Source: Inhella sp.
GTDB lineage: Bacteria > Pseudomonadota > Gammaproteobacteria > Burkholderiales > Burkholderiaceae_C
Assembly: GCF_027532025.1 (NCBI RefSeq)
Contig: NZ_JAPZSY010000003.1
Span: 62,001 to 126,000 of the forward strand
Direction of reading: 5' to 3'
Length of the DNA: 64,000 nt
Shown: positions 15,190 through 24,759 of the stretch, in pieces
How positions within the stretch are numbered: position 1 is the stretch's first letter
Layout of the letters: the number at the start of each line of letters is the position of its first letter
Translations under genes and position numbers: made by a program
The notes under the pieces: model-generated
Told to the model about the DNA's origin: nothing
What the model saw: only the letters and a program-made list of their open reading frames with translations
The model's database searches: none

Positions 15190-17966
15190 GGTTGGGGCGT
15201 CGTCGGGAACACGGCCGCCCACAGGGCGCGGACGGCATCCCGGTGGGCGGCCAGTTCGTCCAGTGCGTCCTCGGGCAGGTGGGTGGCCTGCTCGTCCAAG
15301 CGCAGCCGGTGCTGGGCACGGCGCAGGGCGCGGTAGGCATCGGCCGCCGCTTGGCCCACGCCCTGGGCCAGCAGGCCTTCTTGCTCGGCCCGCTTGAGCA
15401 GGGCGATGACGCCGAGGTTGGCCATCAGGCCCGGGTGCGTGGCGCTGTGGGTCAGCTGCAAAGCCTGCAAGGCGAACTCGGCGTCCAGCATGCCGCCGGG
15501 GCTGTGCTTGAGGTCGAAGCGACCGGCGCGGATGGGGTGGGCGGCGCGCAGTTTGTCGCGCATGGCCAGCACCTCGGCGCCCAGGGCCTGGGGTTGACGC
15601 GGCGCGGCCATGACGGCCTCGCGCACGGCGTCGAAGCCGGCTTGCAAGGCCGGGTCGCCGGCGCACCAGCGGGCGCGGGTGATGGCCTGATGCTCCCAGG
15701 TCCAGGCGGTGTTGCTGCCACGACCTTCTTGGTAGGCCGCGAAGCTCTGCAGGCTGCTGACCAGCAGGCCGCTGCTGCCGTTGGGGCGCAGCGCGGTGTC
15801 GATGTCGAACAAGCCGCCGGCCCGGGTCTGCAGCGTCAGCCAGGGCACGAGCTTGCGCACAAAGGCGCTGTAGGCCTCGAGCGCAAGCTCATCGTCGTCG
15901 TCGAACAGGAACACGAGGTCAAGGTCGGAGCCATAGCCCAGTTCCTTGCCGCCGAGCTTGCCGTAGGCGATGGCGGCGAACCGCGGCGCGGCCCGGTGCG
16001 CCTTGCCAGACTTGACCTGCCGCGCCCAAGCCCAATCGATGGCGGTTTGCAGCAGGGCGTCGGCCAGCAGGCTGAGGTCGTCGGCCACCTGCTCGACGGT
16101 GATGACGCCTTCGACGTCGCGCACCAGGGTGCGGAACACCTCGGCGTGGTGCGCGCGGCGCAGGGCGTCGAGCAGGGCTTCTTCGTCGGCGTCTTCGCCC
16201 GAGCGGACCCAGGCGGCGTGGCGGTCGGCCAGCTCTTGGCGGAAGACCACGGGGTCGAAACGCTCGTGCAGCAGCCGCTCGTCGGCCAACTCGTCGATGA
16301 CCCCCGGGTGCTGCATCAGGTAGCGCATGGGCCAGCGGGCCAGGCCGAGCAGGCGCAGCAGCCGGGTGAGCACGCGCGGTCGCTCGGCCAGCAGGGCCAG
16401 GTAGGCGTCGCGGCGCAGCAGGGGCTCCAGCCAGTCGACGAAGCGCTCGCCGGCCTCGTCGCTGCAGTCGCCCCGGCGCACGGCCTGCGCGGCGCGCTCG
16501 AACAGTTTGGCCAGGCGCAGCTTGGCGTCTTCTTTGAGCGCCTGCACCCGGGGGCGCTGCCCAAAGGTGCGCACCGCCTGGCCCAGCCGCTCGGGCAGTT
16601 GCTCGACGAAGGCCTCGCTGTCGAGGGCCGGCGGCGGGCCGCCGCAGTTCTTGCAGCCGCCGGGGGCGGCGTCGCGCGGGTTGCCGTCGTGCAGCAAGGC
16701 GTCGAATTCGGCGGCCACGCGCTCGCGGATTTCGAGCAAGCGCTCCATCAGTTCGCAGGCTTGCGGCTTGCAGGTCAGGCCCAGGGTTTGGGCGATCCAG
16801 CGCAGGTCGCCGTCGTCGCTGGGCAGCACGTGGGTTTGCTGGTCGTCCAGGTACTGGATGCGGTGCTCGATGTGACGCAGCAGCTCGTAGGCCTCGCCCA
16901 GGGCGCGGGCGGTGTCAGGGCTCATCAGGCCGGCGGCGGCCAAGCGCGTCAGCGCCTTGAGGGTGGAGCGGGTTCGGATCTCGGGGAACTGCCCGCCCCG
17001 CACCACCTGCAGCAGCTGGACGGTGAATTCGATCTCGCGGATGCCGCCGCGGCTGAGCTTGACGTCGTTGGCCCGCTCGGGGCGGCCGGCGGCCCGGCGC
17101 TGGGCCTCGTCGCGGATCTTGCGGTGCAGCTGACGCAGGCCCTCGAAGACCGAGTAGTCCAGGTAGCGCCGGTACACGAAGGGGGTGACCAACTGGCGCA
17201 GCTGCTCGGCGCGGCGAAGGGTGTCGGGGTCGCGCGGGGCCACGACGCGGCTCTTCAGCCACGCCAACCGCTCCCACTCGCGCCCCTGCACCAGGAAGTA
17301 AGTTTCCAAGGCGGCCAGGCTCACGGCCGGGGCGCCGCTGTTGCCGTTGGGGCGCAGGGCCAGGTCCATGCGGAAGACTTGCCCCTCGTCGGTGACGTCG
17401 CCGATCAGGGCGTACAGGCGCTTGGCCAAACGGCCGAAGTACTCGGCCGCGGTGAGGGGCACGGGGCCGTCGCTGTCGCCGTCTTCTTCGTAGACGTAGA
17501 TGAGGTCGATGTCGGGCGAGACGTTGAGCTCGCGCGCGCCGAGCTTGCCCATGCCCAGCACCCAGAAGTCCACCGGCTGGCCCTCGGCGTTTCGCACGGT
17601 GCCGTGGCGGCCGCGCAGCTCGTCCTGGGCGGCGGTCAGGGCCAAGTCGAGGCTGACTTCGGCCCAATCGGTCATCACGCCGGTGACGTCGGCCAGGGGC
17701 ACGCGCTGCTCCAGGTCCAGCACGGCCAAGCGCTCGATGAGCACCTGCCGGGCCACCCGCAAGGCAGCGCCCAGCTCGCGCCCCCGGGCCTGCAAGGTCG
17801 CAACCAGGGCGCGCATGGCGGCGGGGTCGGGCGTGCCAGGCGGCAGCAGGGGCAATTCGTCCGCGTGGCGGCGTCGCACGCGCTGAACGAAGCGACTGTG
17901 AGCGGCAGTGGCGGTGTTTTGCCACACCGCGTCATCAACCGGCGGGGGCAGCGCGTTCACGAACAC
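15186..17966 (-). CDS. glnE: Bifunctional glutamine synthetase adenylyltransferase/removase
   Basis: 926 residues from a GTG at 17966 (a second GTG two codons on is possible). Two nucleotidyltransferase domains are visible: the N-terminal deadenylylating one with VLGMGKLGARELNVSPDIDLIYVY (about 136-159, Asp152 and Asp154 metal ligands) and the C-terminal adenylylating one with AYGKLGGKELGYGSDLDLVFLFDDD. The KLSRGGIREIEFTVQLLQ linker is also typical. GlnE controls glutamine synthetase activity in response to PII and glutamine. It diverges from yhdP by 59 bp, a conserved betaproteobacterial pairing, and the rhomboid gene follows with overlap. Confidence 0.95.
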   Translation of the reverse strand: MFVNALPPPVDDAVWQNTATAAHSRFVQRVRRRHADELPLLPPGTPDPAAMRALVATLQARGRELGAALRVARQVLIERLAVLDLEQRVPLADVTGVMTDWAEVSLDLALTAAQDELRGRHGTVRNAEGQPVDFWVLGMGKLGARELNVSPDIDLIYVYEEDGDSDGPVPLTAAEYFGRLAKRLYALIGDVTDEGQVFRMDLALRPNGNSGAPAVSLAALETYFLVQGREWERLAWLKSRVVAPRDPDTLRRAEQLRQLVTPFVYRRYLDYSVFEGLRQLHRKIRDEAQRRAAGRPERANDVKLSRGGIREIEFTVQLLQVVRGGQFPEIRTRSTLKALTRLAAAGLMSPDTARALGEAYELLRHIEHRIQYLDDQQTHVLPSDDGDLRWIAQTLGLTCKPQACELMERLLEIRERVAAEFDALLHDGNPRDAAPGGCKNCGGPPPALDSEAFVEQLPERLGQAVRTFGQRPRVQALKEDAKLRLAKLFERAAQAVRRGDCSDEAGERFVDWLEPLLRRDAYLALLAERPRVLTRLLRLLGLARWPMRYLMQHPGVIDELADERLLHERFDPVVFRQELADRHAAWVRSGEDADEEALLDALRRAHHAEVFRTLVRDVEGVITVEQVADDLSLLADALLQTAIDWAWARQVKSGKAHRAAPRFAAIAYGKLGGKELGYGSDLDLVFLFDDDDELALEAYSAFVRKLVPWLTLQTRAGGLFDIDTALRPNGSSGLLVSSLQSFAAYQEGRGSNTAWTWEHQAITRARWCAGDPALQAGFDAVREAVMAAPRQPQALGAEVLAMRDKLRAAHPIRAGRFDLKHSPGGMLDAEFALQALQLTHSATHPGLMANLGVIALLKRAEQEGLLAQGVGQAAADAYRALRRAQHRLRLDEQATHLPEDALDELAAHRDAVRALWAAVFPTTPQP

Positions 17967-18025
17967 CCCCTACGATCCGGCCCGCTCACCACCACCGCCT
18001 CCAGGCGGTCGCCCGTTCCCCGTCC

Positions 18026-21000
18026 ATGTCGTCCCTCTGGTCTCCATTGCTGACTGCCTGCCACCGGCCGGCGCGTTGGCTGCGCCGCGTGCTGCGTTGG
18101 CTGCTGCTGGGGGTGGCGGGCCTGTGGCTGCTGCTGCTCACCCTGTGGCTGGTGCTCCATTGGGCGATTCTGCCGAACGTGGACCGTTGGCGTCCGACCC
18201 TGGAATCCCGCGCCTCACAGTGGACAGGGTCTTCCGTGCGCATCGGGGCCATGAGCGTTCGAACCAGCGGCTGGATGCCGGTGGTGGAGTTGCGGGACGT
18301 GCGCCTGATCGACCCCCAGGGCCAGAACGCGGTGCAGCTGCCGCAGGTGACGGCCGCCTTGTCAGCACGCAGCTTTCTGACCCTGGTGCCGCGGCTGGAG
18401 CAGCTCTACCTGCACGAGCCCGAGCTGACCCTGCGCGTGGACCGAGAGGGCGTGCTGTGGCTGGGCGGCCAGCCCCTGCGCGGGGGGGGCCAAGACACCG
18501 CCTTGGCCGACTGGCTGTTCAGCCAGCACGAGGTGGCCATCCGCGGCGGACGCCTGCACTGGTTGGACGAACGCCGGCCCGGTGCCACGCCGCTGACGCT
18601 GAGCGACGTCAACGCCGTGCTGCGCAACGGCCTGCGCCGCCACGAGGCCCGGCTGGATGCCACGCCACCGGCCGCCTGGGGCGAGCGCTTCAGCCTTCGC
18701 GCCCGATTCACCCAACCGCTCTTGGCCCGCTCGGGCGACTGGCGCCGCTGGAGCGGCTTGTTCTACGCCGACCTGCCGCGCGCCGACCTCGCCGTCTGGC
18801 GCCAGCAAGTCGACCTCCCGCTGCAGATCACCCAGGGCGTGGGGCAGTTGCGGGCCTGGGCCGAGGTCGAACGGGGACGCACGCGCAGCGTCGACGCGGA
18901 CTTGGCCCTCGCCAACGTCGACCTGCGGCTGGCGCAAGCCCAGGAGCGCTTGCGCCTGCCCACCCTGCAAACCCGTTTGGGCTGGCGCGCCTTGCCCGAC
19001 GGCTCGCGCCTGCAGGCCCGCGGCCTGCAGTTCACGCTGGACGGCGAGTCGCCGCTTCGCTGGCCCCCCAGTCAACTCACCCTGACCCTGCGGCATGCCG
19101 AAGCCGCCGCCCCCTGGCAAGCCAGCGCCGTGCAGGGGGGGCGACTGCAGGCCGACCGCCTGGACCTGGCCCTGCTCACCCACCTGGGCCGCGCCCTGCC
19201 CTTGGGCGACGCCCTGCAAAAAGCCTGGGTGAGCCGGCAGCCGCAAGGCCTCGTGACCAGCTTGGACGCCGACTGGCAAGGCGCGCTCGATGCCGAGCGC
19301 CCCCCGGCCCGCTGGCGCCTGAGCGCGGCGGCCCAAGACCTGGCCCTCAATGCCCTGCCCGCCCCCGAACCCAGCGCCAGCAGCCCGCACCCGCTGGGCG
19401 AGCCCGGCTGGCGGGGCGCCGGCCTGACGCTGAGTGCCACCCACCAAGGCGGCGAAGCCCGGCTGACCTTGCGCCAAGGCGAGGTCGCGTGGCCGGGCCT
19501 GCTGGCGGTCGATCGACTGGCCGTGGCCAAAGCCGAGCTGCCCCTCAAGTGGCGCCACGACGGCGACGCTTGGCGCGTGCAACTGCTGGCCTCGTCCATC
19601 GACACCGACGATGCCGACCTGAAAGTCAGTGGCGAGTGGCGCAGCCTGCCCGGCCACCCGGCGGGCCACCTGCAGCTGCAAGCCAGCGCCCCCAAGCTGG
19701 ATGCGCGTGCCCTGCCCAAGTACCTGCCCGCCATGCTGCCGGTCACCCGTCAGTACCTGACCGACGCCTTGCTGGGCGGCCAGGCCCGCGGCCTGCAGTT
19801 CCGGCTGGACGGCCCGCTTCACGCCTTTCCGTTCGCGGCGCCGGCGCAAGGCGCGCCAGCCGGCGTGTTCCGCGTCAGCGCCAAGGCCGACGGCGTGCGC
19901 TACGCCTTCGTGCCCAGCCACGGCGCCGACGCCACACGTGCGGCCTACGCCTCACCCTGGCCCGCCTTGGCCGAGGTTTCGGGCGACCTGTTGTTCGAAG
20001 GCCCGGGCATGAGCATCCGCAACGCCCGAGCTCGCGTGGGCGATCTGGAAGCCACGGGCGTGCGGGCCACCATCGCCGACTTCGCCCACGAGCCCACCCT
20101 GGAACTCGACGGCCAGTGGCGCGGACCGGCTGCCGGAGCCTTGGCCTTGGTGCAGACCACCCCGATCAACGACTGGACGGCGCAAGCCCTGGCCCGGGCT
20201 CGGCTCAACGGCCCGGCCCAGGGTCGCCTGAGCCTGCAATTGCCACTCAAGCACCCCGAACGCACGCGCGCCCAAGGCGACGTGCAACTGCTCGGCGCCG
20301 AGCTGCAATGGCGGCCCGACCTGCCCAGCTTCCAGCAGCTGCGGGCGCGGCTGGAGTTCACCGAGCGCGGCTTCACCCTTCAACCCAGCCAGGCCCAGTG
20401 GCTGGGGGGTGAAGTGCGGGTGGACGGAGGCCTGGCCGCCGACGGCGTGCTGCGCTTCAACGCCCAAGGCACCGCCACCGCAGACGGACTGCGCCAGACG
20501 GTGGAGTGGGCGCCACTGCCCGTGCTGGCCGAAGCCATGAGTGGCAGCACGCGCTACACCGCCCGCCTGCAGTCGCGGGGCAGCCGCCCCGAACTCGACG
20601 TGCGCAGCAGCTTGCAGGGCCTGGCCCTGACCCTGCCCGAACCCCTGCGCAAGCCGGCCGACGCCCAGTGGCCTTTGCGCATCGGCCTGCTGCCTGGGGA
20701 GGGCGGGCGCGACCAACTCAGCCTGGACCTCGGCAACCTGCTGTCGGCCCGCTACGAACGGCAAGACGCCCGCCCGCAGCGCGGCGTTTTGCAAGTGGGC
20801 GGCCCTCGGCAGGGCGAGCCCGCGCTGCCCGAGCGCGGTGTCGCCCTCCACCTCGCCCTGCCCCGCTTGGACCTCGACGCCTGGGTGCCCCTGGCCCGCG
20901 CGCTGCAAGGCCCCAGCCCGGCCCGCGGCGCCGACGCCAGCTTGGCCGGTCGGGCCTACCTGCCCGACCACGGCAGCATCCAGACCCCCAGCCTGTACCT

Positions 21001-22090
21001 GCTGGGTCGCACGCTCAACAACGTGCTGGCCGGCGTGTCGCTCGACGGCAGCACCCAGCGCGTCACCCTGCAGGCCGACCGCGTCGCCGGCTTCCTGGCC
21101 TGGACGCCGCCCCCCAGCAACAGCCCCAGCGGCGGCCGCCTGGAAGCGCGGTTGGCGCGGCTGTCCCTGCCCAAAAGCGAAACCGAGCGCGTCGAGCAGT
21201 GGGTCGACGAGGCCCGCGCCAGCCAGTCGCCCTGGCCCGCGGTGGACATGAGCGTGGACGACTTCGAGCTGCGCGGCATGCGGCTGGGGCGGCTGACCCT
21301 GCAAGCCCAAGCGGCCCGCGCCGGCGAGCCCTGGCTCATCGACCGCCTGGTGCTGCAGCACCCCGACGCCGTGTTGCAAGCCGACGGGGCCTGGAGCCCC
21401 GTCACCCGCCGCACGCAAATGCATTGGGCCCTGGCGCTGAGCAACAGCGGCCGCTTCCTCGACGCCGTGGGCTACCCCGGCACCGTGCGCGGTGGCAAAG
21501 GCGCCCTCAAGGGCGACCTCGGCTGGCCCGGCTCGCCGCTCAACCCCGACCCCGCGCAGTTGGACGGGCAATTCACCGTGCAACTGGGCAGCGGCCAGTT
21601 CCTCAAAGCCGAACCCGGCATGGCCCGCCTGCTGGGCGTGCTCAGCCTGCAGTCCCTGCCGCGCCGCCTGCTGTTCGACTGGCGCGACGTATTCAGCGAC
21701 GGCTTTGCGTTCGACAACTTCACGGGCGACGTCGACATCGAGCGCGGCGTGGCCCACACCCGCAACCTGCGCATGGGCGGCGTGCACGCCAGCGTGCTTA
21801 TGGAGGGCAGTGCCGATTTGGCCGCCCAAACCACCGACCTGCGCGTGCTCATCGTGCCCGAGGTGAATGCCGGCGGGGCCTCGCTGGCCTACCTGGCCGT
21901 GAACCCGGCCGTGGGGCTCACCACCTTCCTCGCGCAGCTGCTGCTGCGCAAGCCCATCGCGGCGGCCAACACCACGCACTTCGTCGTCACCGGGCCGTGG
22001 TCGGCCCCGCAGGTCGACAAGGTGGAGCGCCCCCTGCGCCCAACAGCGGCCGCGTCAGCAGCCAGTGCCCCCAGCGGAGCCAACCCATGA
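18026..22090 (+). CDS. yhdP: YhdP-family AsmA-like envelope protein
   Basis: 1354 residues. One N-terminal membrane anchor (WLRRVLRWLLLGVAGLWLLLLTLWLVLHW) is followed by a huge periplasmic part rich in beta strand, starting VDRWRPTLESRASQWTGSSVRIG. The C-terminal conserved block LPRRLLFDWRDVFSDGFAFDNFTGDVDIERGVA, then the AQTTDLRVLIVPEV and NPAVGLTTFLAQLLLRKPI segments, identifies the YhdP/TIGR02099 family. YhdP proteins bridge the envelope and move phospholipid towards the outer membrane. The stop overlaps the start of the nitrilase gene. Confidence 0.93.
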   Translation: MSSLWSPLLTACHRPARWLRRVLRWLLLGVAGLWLLLLTLWLVLHWAILPNVDRWRPTLESRASQWTGSSVRIGAMSVRTSGWMPVVELRDVRLIDPQGQNAVQLPQVTAALSARSFLTLVPRLEQLYLHEPELTLRVDREGVLWLGGQPLRGGGQDTALADWLFSQHEVAIRGGRLHWLDERRPGATPLTLSDVNAVLRNGLRRHEARLDATPPAAWGERFSLRARFTQPLLARSGDWRRWSGLFYADLPRADLAVWRQQVDLPLQITQGVGQLRAWAEVERGRTRSVDADLALANVDLRLAQAQERLRLPTLQTRLGWRALPDGSRLQARGLQFTLDGESPLRWPPSQLTLTLRHAEAAAPWQASAVQGGRLQADRLDLALLTHLGRALPLGDALQKAWVSRQPQGLVTSLDADWQGALDAERPPARWRLSAAAQDLALNALPAPEPSASSPHPLGEPGWRGAGLTLSATHQGGEARLTLRQGEVAWPGLLAVDRLAVAKAELPLKWRHDGDAWRVQLLASSIDTDDADLKVSGEWRSLPGHPAGHLQLQASAPKLDARALPKYLPAMLPVTRQYLTDALLGGQARGLQFRLDGPLHAFPFAAPAQGAPAGVFRVSAKADGVRYAFVPSHGADATRAAYASPWPALAEVSGDLLFEGPGMSIRNARARVGDLEATGVRATIADFAHEPTLELDGQWRGPAAGALALVQTTPINDWTAQALARARLNGPAQGRLSLQLPLKHPERTRAQGDVQLLGAELQWRPDLPSFQQLRARLEFTERGFTLQPSQAQWLGGEVRVDGGLAADGVLRFNAQGTATADGLRQTVEWAPLPVLAEAMSGSTRYTARLQSRGSRPELDVRSSLQGLALTLPEPLRKPADAQWPLRIGLLPGEGGRDQLSLDLGNLLSARYERQDARPQRGVLQVGGPRQGEPALPERGVALHLALPRLDLDAWVPLARALQGPSPARGADASLAGRAYLPDHGSIQTPSLYLLGRTLNNVLAGVSLDGSTQRVTLQADRVAGFLAWTPPPSNSPSGGRLEARLARLSLPKSETERVEQWVDEARASQSPWPAVDMSVDDFELRGMRLGRLTLQAQAARAGEPWLIDRLVLQHPDAVLQADGAWSPVTRRTQMHWALALSNSGRFLDAVGYPGTVRGGKGALKGDLGWPGSPLNPDPAQLDGQFTVQLGSGQFLKAEPGMARLLGVLSLQSLPRRLLFDWRDVFSDGFAFDNFTGDVDIERGVAHTRNLRMGGVHASVLMEGSADLAAQTTDLRVLIVPEVNAGGASLAYLAVNPAVGLTTFLAQLLLRKPIAAANTTHFVVTGPWSAPQVDKVERPLRPTAAASAASAPSGANP

Positions 22091-22920
22091 CCCTTCCCCT
22101 GCCCACGGCCCCGTTGCGGGTGGCCGCCGTCCAACTCGTCAGCGGCCTGGACGTGGCCGAGAACATGGCCCGTGCCGCCCACTGGGTGGGCGAGGCCGCC
22201 GGGCAAGGCGCGCAATTCGTGGGCCTGCCCGAGTACTTTTGCCTCATGGGCCAGGCCGACGAAGACAAACGCGCCATCGCCGAGACCTTCGCCACGGAGC
22301 CGCAGGCCGCGCACCAGCCCCTTCAGCACGCCTTGCAAGCGTTGGCACGCCGCCACGGCGTGTGGCTGCATGGCGGCACCCTGCCGCTGCACGCCGACGG
22401 CGGCAAGGTCAGCAACAGCAGCTTGGTCTACGCCCCCGACGGCCGCTTGGCGGCGCGCTACGACAAGATCCACCTGTTCGCGTTCGACAACGGGCGCGAG
22501 CGCTACGACGAGGGGCGCGTGCAAGCCGCTGGCGCAACGCCCACCGCGCTGGACGTGGCGGGCTGGCACGTCGCCCTCTCCGTTTGCTACGACCTGCGCT
22601 TCCCCGAGCTCTACCGCCAGCTCGGCCCCAACCTCATCTGCGCCCCCGCCGCCTTCACCCACACCACGGGCCAAGCGCACTGGCAGCTGCTGCTGCGCGC
22701 CCGCGCCGTGGAAAACCTCAGCTACCTGATGGCGCCGGCCCAAGGCGGGCTGCACGCCAACGGCCGCCGCACCTGGGGGCACACGACCATCGTCGACCCC
22801 TGGGGCGACATCTTGGCCGAGCTGCCCGAAGGCGAGGGCCTGGCCCTGGCCACCCTGGAGCCCGAGCGCCTGCGCCAGGTGCGCAGCCAACTGCCCGCCC
22901 TGCAACACCGGCGCCTGTGA
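22087..22920 (+). CDS. Carbon-nitrogen hydrolase (Nit1/Nit2-like)
   Basis: 277 residues from an ATG overlapping the yhdP stop (ATGA). The catalytic triad is Glu in GLPEYFCLMG, Lys in ARYDKIHLF and Cys in SVCYDLRFPELYR. The FDN.. and GHTTIVDPWGDILAE motifs place it in the nitrilase superfamily branch of deaminated-glutathione amidase/omega-amidase. This gene follows yhdP in many betaproteobacteria, usually with tldD after it; tldD is absent here and an unrelated convergent gene stands in its place. Confidence 0.9.
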   Translation: MTLPLPTAPLRVAAVQLVSGLDVAENMARAAHWVGEAAGQGAQFVGLPEYFCLMGQADEDKRAIAETFATEPQAAHQPLQHALQALARRHGVWLHGGTLPLHADGGKVSNSSLVYAPDGRLAARYDKIHLFAFDNGRERYDEGRVQAAGATPTALDVAGWHVALSVCYDLRFPELYRQLGPNLICAPAAFTHTTGQAHWQLLLRARAVENLSYLMAPAQGGLHANGRRTWGHTTIVDPWGDILAELPEGEGLALATLEPERLRQVRSQLPALQHRRL

Positions 22921-22939
22921 GCCGCGAGAGGCCGCCGCC

Positions 22940-24031
22940 CTACCAAGGCGGCCGGCTCGGCAGCGCGGGCGTGGCAGGAGCGGAGGGCGACACGGCGTCC
23001 AGCACCCGGCGCAGGGGCAAGTCCATCCAGGCACAGCCGATGTAGTCCGGGCACACGTTCAGTTCGATCACCATCGGCCCGGAGGGCGTGAACGCCATGT
23101 CCAAGCCCGCCAGCTGGATGCGAGGGAACGCCGCCACCGCTTCGCCCGCCAAGCGCAACGCGCCGTCCCAATCGGGCAGCTGCAAGCCCTGCAGCGCCAC
23201 ACCGCTGTCGGGGTGGCGGGGCAAGGGCACCCGCGGCTGAGCCGGCAAAAACGCCTCGCGCACGCGCCCCGTCGCCAAGTCCAGCGGGCAGGCGATGCCC
23301 CCACTGGCGATGTTGTCCACCTGCGCCCCGCGGCGCCCGACGCGCAGGTAGGCCCCCAGCGTCTGCGCGCCTGCGGGCGTGGCCATCGTCCACAGCCGCA
23401 CCGTGTTCAAGGAACTGTCGTTCAGCGCAGCCAGCAGCGGGTGCTGCGCCATGTGCTCTTCGATCAACAGGCCGTCGGTCGGGGCGGCGTGCTCCTCCCA
23501 CCAGTCCTGCACCCGCTGGGGCGACTCGCCCTCCATCCGCTGCAAGGTCAACGCGTCGCCTTGCCCGCCCACCCTGCAGCTGGCAAAGCCATGCCCGCCG
23601 TGGCCCTCCACCCATTTGAAGCACACGCGGCGCCCCGCATACGGCGCCAAAACGCGGGCCAGGTCGGCGGCGCTGCGCAGCGGCGAGCCGTCGACGGCGC
23701 GCCCGCGCCAGCGGTGCGCATGCCCAACGAGTGGCGCCGTGGGCAAGCCCTGCGCCAGCAACACCGCCTTTTCCACCAGCTTGTGCTGCGACGCCTTGCG
23801 GTAGACGACCGGGTTCAAGCGAGCCAGGGCCTGGCGGTACTCGCGGCGGTTGACGTGCTCCCACTTGTCCGCCCAGGGCAGCGCCCTGCGACCCCAACGG
23901 GCCTGCAAGTAGTAGCCGGGACCGATGGATCGGCCCACGTACAGGGCCGCCATTTCGGCCAACTGCCGCCAGCGCGGCCACTCATCGTGCGTGGGCGCTT
24001 CGGGCCAGTACTTCGCCAGGGTGTGCAGCAC
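22940..24031 (-). CDS. Sugar-transfer-associated ATP-grasp protein
   Basis: 363 residues from a GTG at 24031 without a clear Shine-Dalgarno; the true start may differ. Sequence features of the ATP-grasp fold are the Lys in RVCFKWVEGHGGHGF, the acidic LLIEEHMAQHPLLAALNDSSLNTVRLWT and the metal-binding LAGLDMAFTPSGPMVIELNVCPDYIG. The pattern LNxSSLNTxR.. with VDN.ASGG is typical of the sugar-transfer-associated ATP-grasp family, found in polysaccharide or peptide-conjugate clusters. No glycan genes lie nearby, so the product is unknown. It is convergent with the nitrilase gene, 19 bp away. Confidence 0.75.
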   Translation of the reverse strand: MLHTLAKYWPEAPTHDEWPRWRQLAEMAALYVGRSIGPGYYLQARWGRRALPWADKWEHVNRREYRQALARLNPVVYRKASQHKLVEKAVLLAQGLPTAPLVGHAHRWRGRAVDGSPLRSAADLARVLAPYAGRRVCFKWVEGHGGHGFASCRVGGQGDALTLQRMEGESPQRVQDWWEEHAAPTDGLLIEEHMAQHPLLAALNDSSLNTVRLWTMATPAGAQTLGAYLRVGRRGAQVDNIASGGIACPLDLATGRVREAFLPAQPRVPLPRHPDSGVALQGLQLPDWDGALRLAGEAVAAFPRIQLAGLDMAFTPSGPMVIELNVCPDYIGCAWMDLPLRRVLDAVSPSAPATPALPSRPPW

Positions 24032-24062
24032 AGACCAAGCTCGAAAAGGAGATCCGTGCAGT

Positions 24063-24134
24063 CTAGGAGTCTGCGCGGCAGAAGCCCAGGCCGTCGCCGA
24101 GATCCCGGGGGCGACAGGCTAGGAGTCTGCGCGG
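24063..24134. repeat. 16-bp direct repeat pair
   Basis: CTAGGAGTCTGCGCGG occurs at 24063-24078 and again at 24119-24134 in the non-coding stretch upstream of the ATP-grasp gene (24032-24252). The copies are perfect and 56 bp apart start to start. Nothing else is recognisable in this stretch. Confidence 0.7.
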
Positions 24135-24252
24135 GCTGCGCCGTCACGACTGCAGGCTTCGCGGGGTAGAGCCGCCTCAAAGGGTGAGCGAGTGAGGGGG
24201 AAACGGGCGGGGGCCCGCAGCCCCAGCGCGGGGGCCACGAGGGAGGTCCAGC

Positions 24253-24582
24253 TCAGGACTTCGGCGCGCTGGCGGGCGCAGCCGGCGCGGCAGCAGGTTG
24301 CTTCTTGCCTTCGTGCTTCTTGCCGCCATGGTGCACCCCATGATGGGGCTTGGCATGGTGGGGCGCACTGGCCGGGTGGTGCATGCCGCTCGCAGCCGGC
24401 GCCGGGGCCGGCGCAGCAGCGGCAGCAGGCGCAGCGGTGGGCTTGGCGGCTGGTGCCGGCGCGGCGGGGGCCGCCGTGGTGGCTGCAGGCGTCGCCGTCT
24501 TGGGCGGCGTCGCAGCGGGGGCCTGTGCCAAAGCGGCGCTGGTGGCGAACAGGGTGGCGATGAGCATCAGCGAGGTCTTCAT
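24253..24582 (-). CDS. Secreted Ala/Pro-rich protein with a His-rich tail
   Basis: 109 residues starting MKTSLMLIATLFATSAALAQA, a clean Sec signal peptide, with AGGAACGG upstream. The mature part is an Ala/Pro/Thr low-complexity segment (about 22-65), then a His/Lys segment MHHPASAPHHAKPHHGVHHGGKKHEGKK (residues about 67-94) and another Ala/Pro tail. The histidine clustering suggests binding of nickel, zinc or copper in the periplasm, which is inference. No homologous family recognised. It appears to be a single-gene unit. Confidence 0.7.
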   Translation of the reverse strand: MKTSLMLIATLFATSAALAQAPAATPPKTATPAATTAAPAAPAPAAKPTAAPAAAAAPAPAPAASGMHHPASAPHHAKPHHGVHHGGKKHEGKKQPAAAPAAPASAPKS

Positions 24583-24759
24583 GGTTCCGTTCCTGAATCG
24601 TTCGGCTCGACAAAGCTCCGAGGCCAAGAGCCAGTCGGTGTGCGACCGACTTGGGCGTTCAACGCGGGTTCGTGCAGGCCGTTGACGCACGTTGGGCAAA
24701 AGGTCCAGGCTGCGCGCCGCGACGCGCCCCGAGCGCCACACGTCCAGCGGCGCAGCCGA

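Noticed and set aside
15186-22090. glnE-yhdP being interrupted or rearranged
   Set aside because: Both genes are full length with expected motifs and divergent spacing as in related bacteria.
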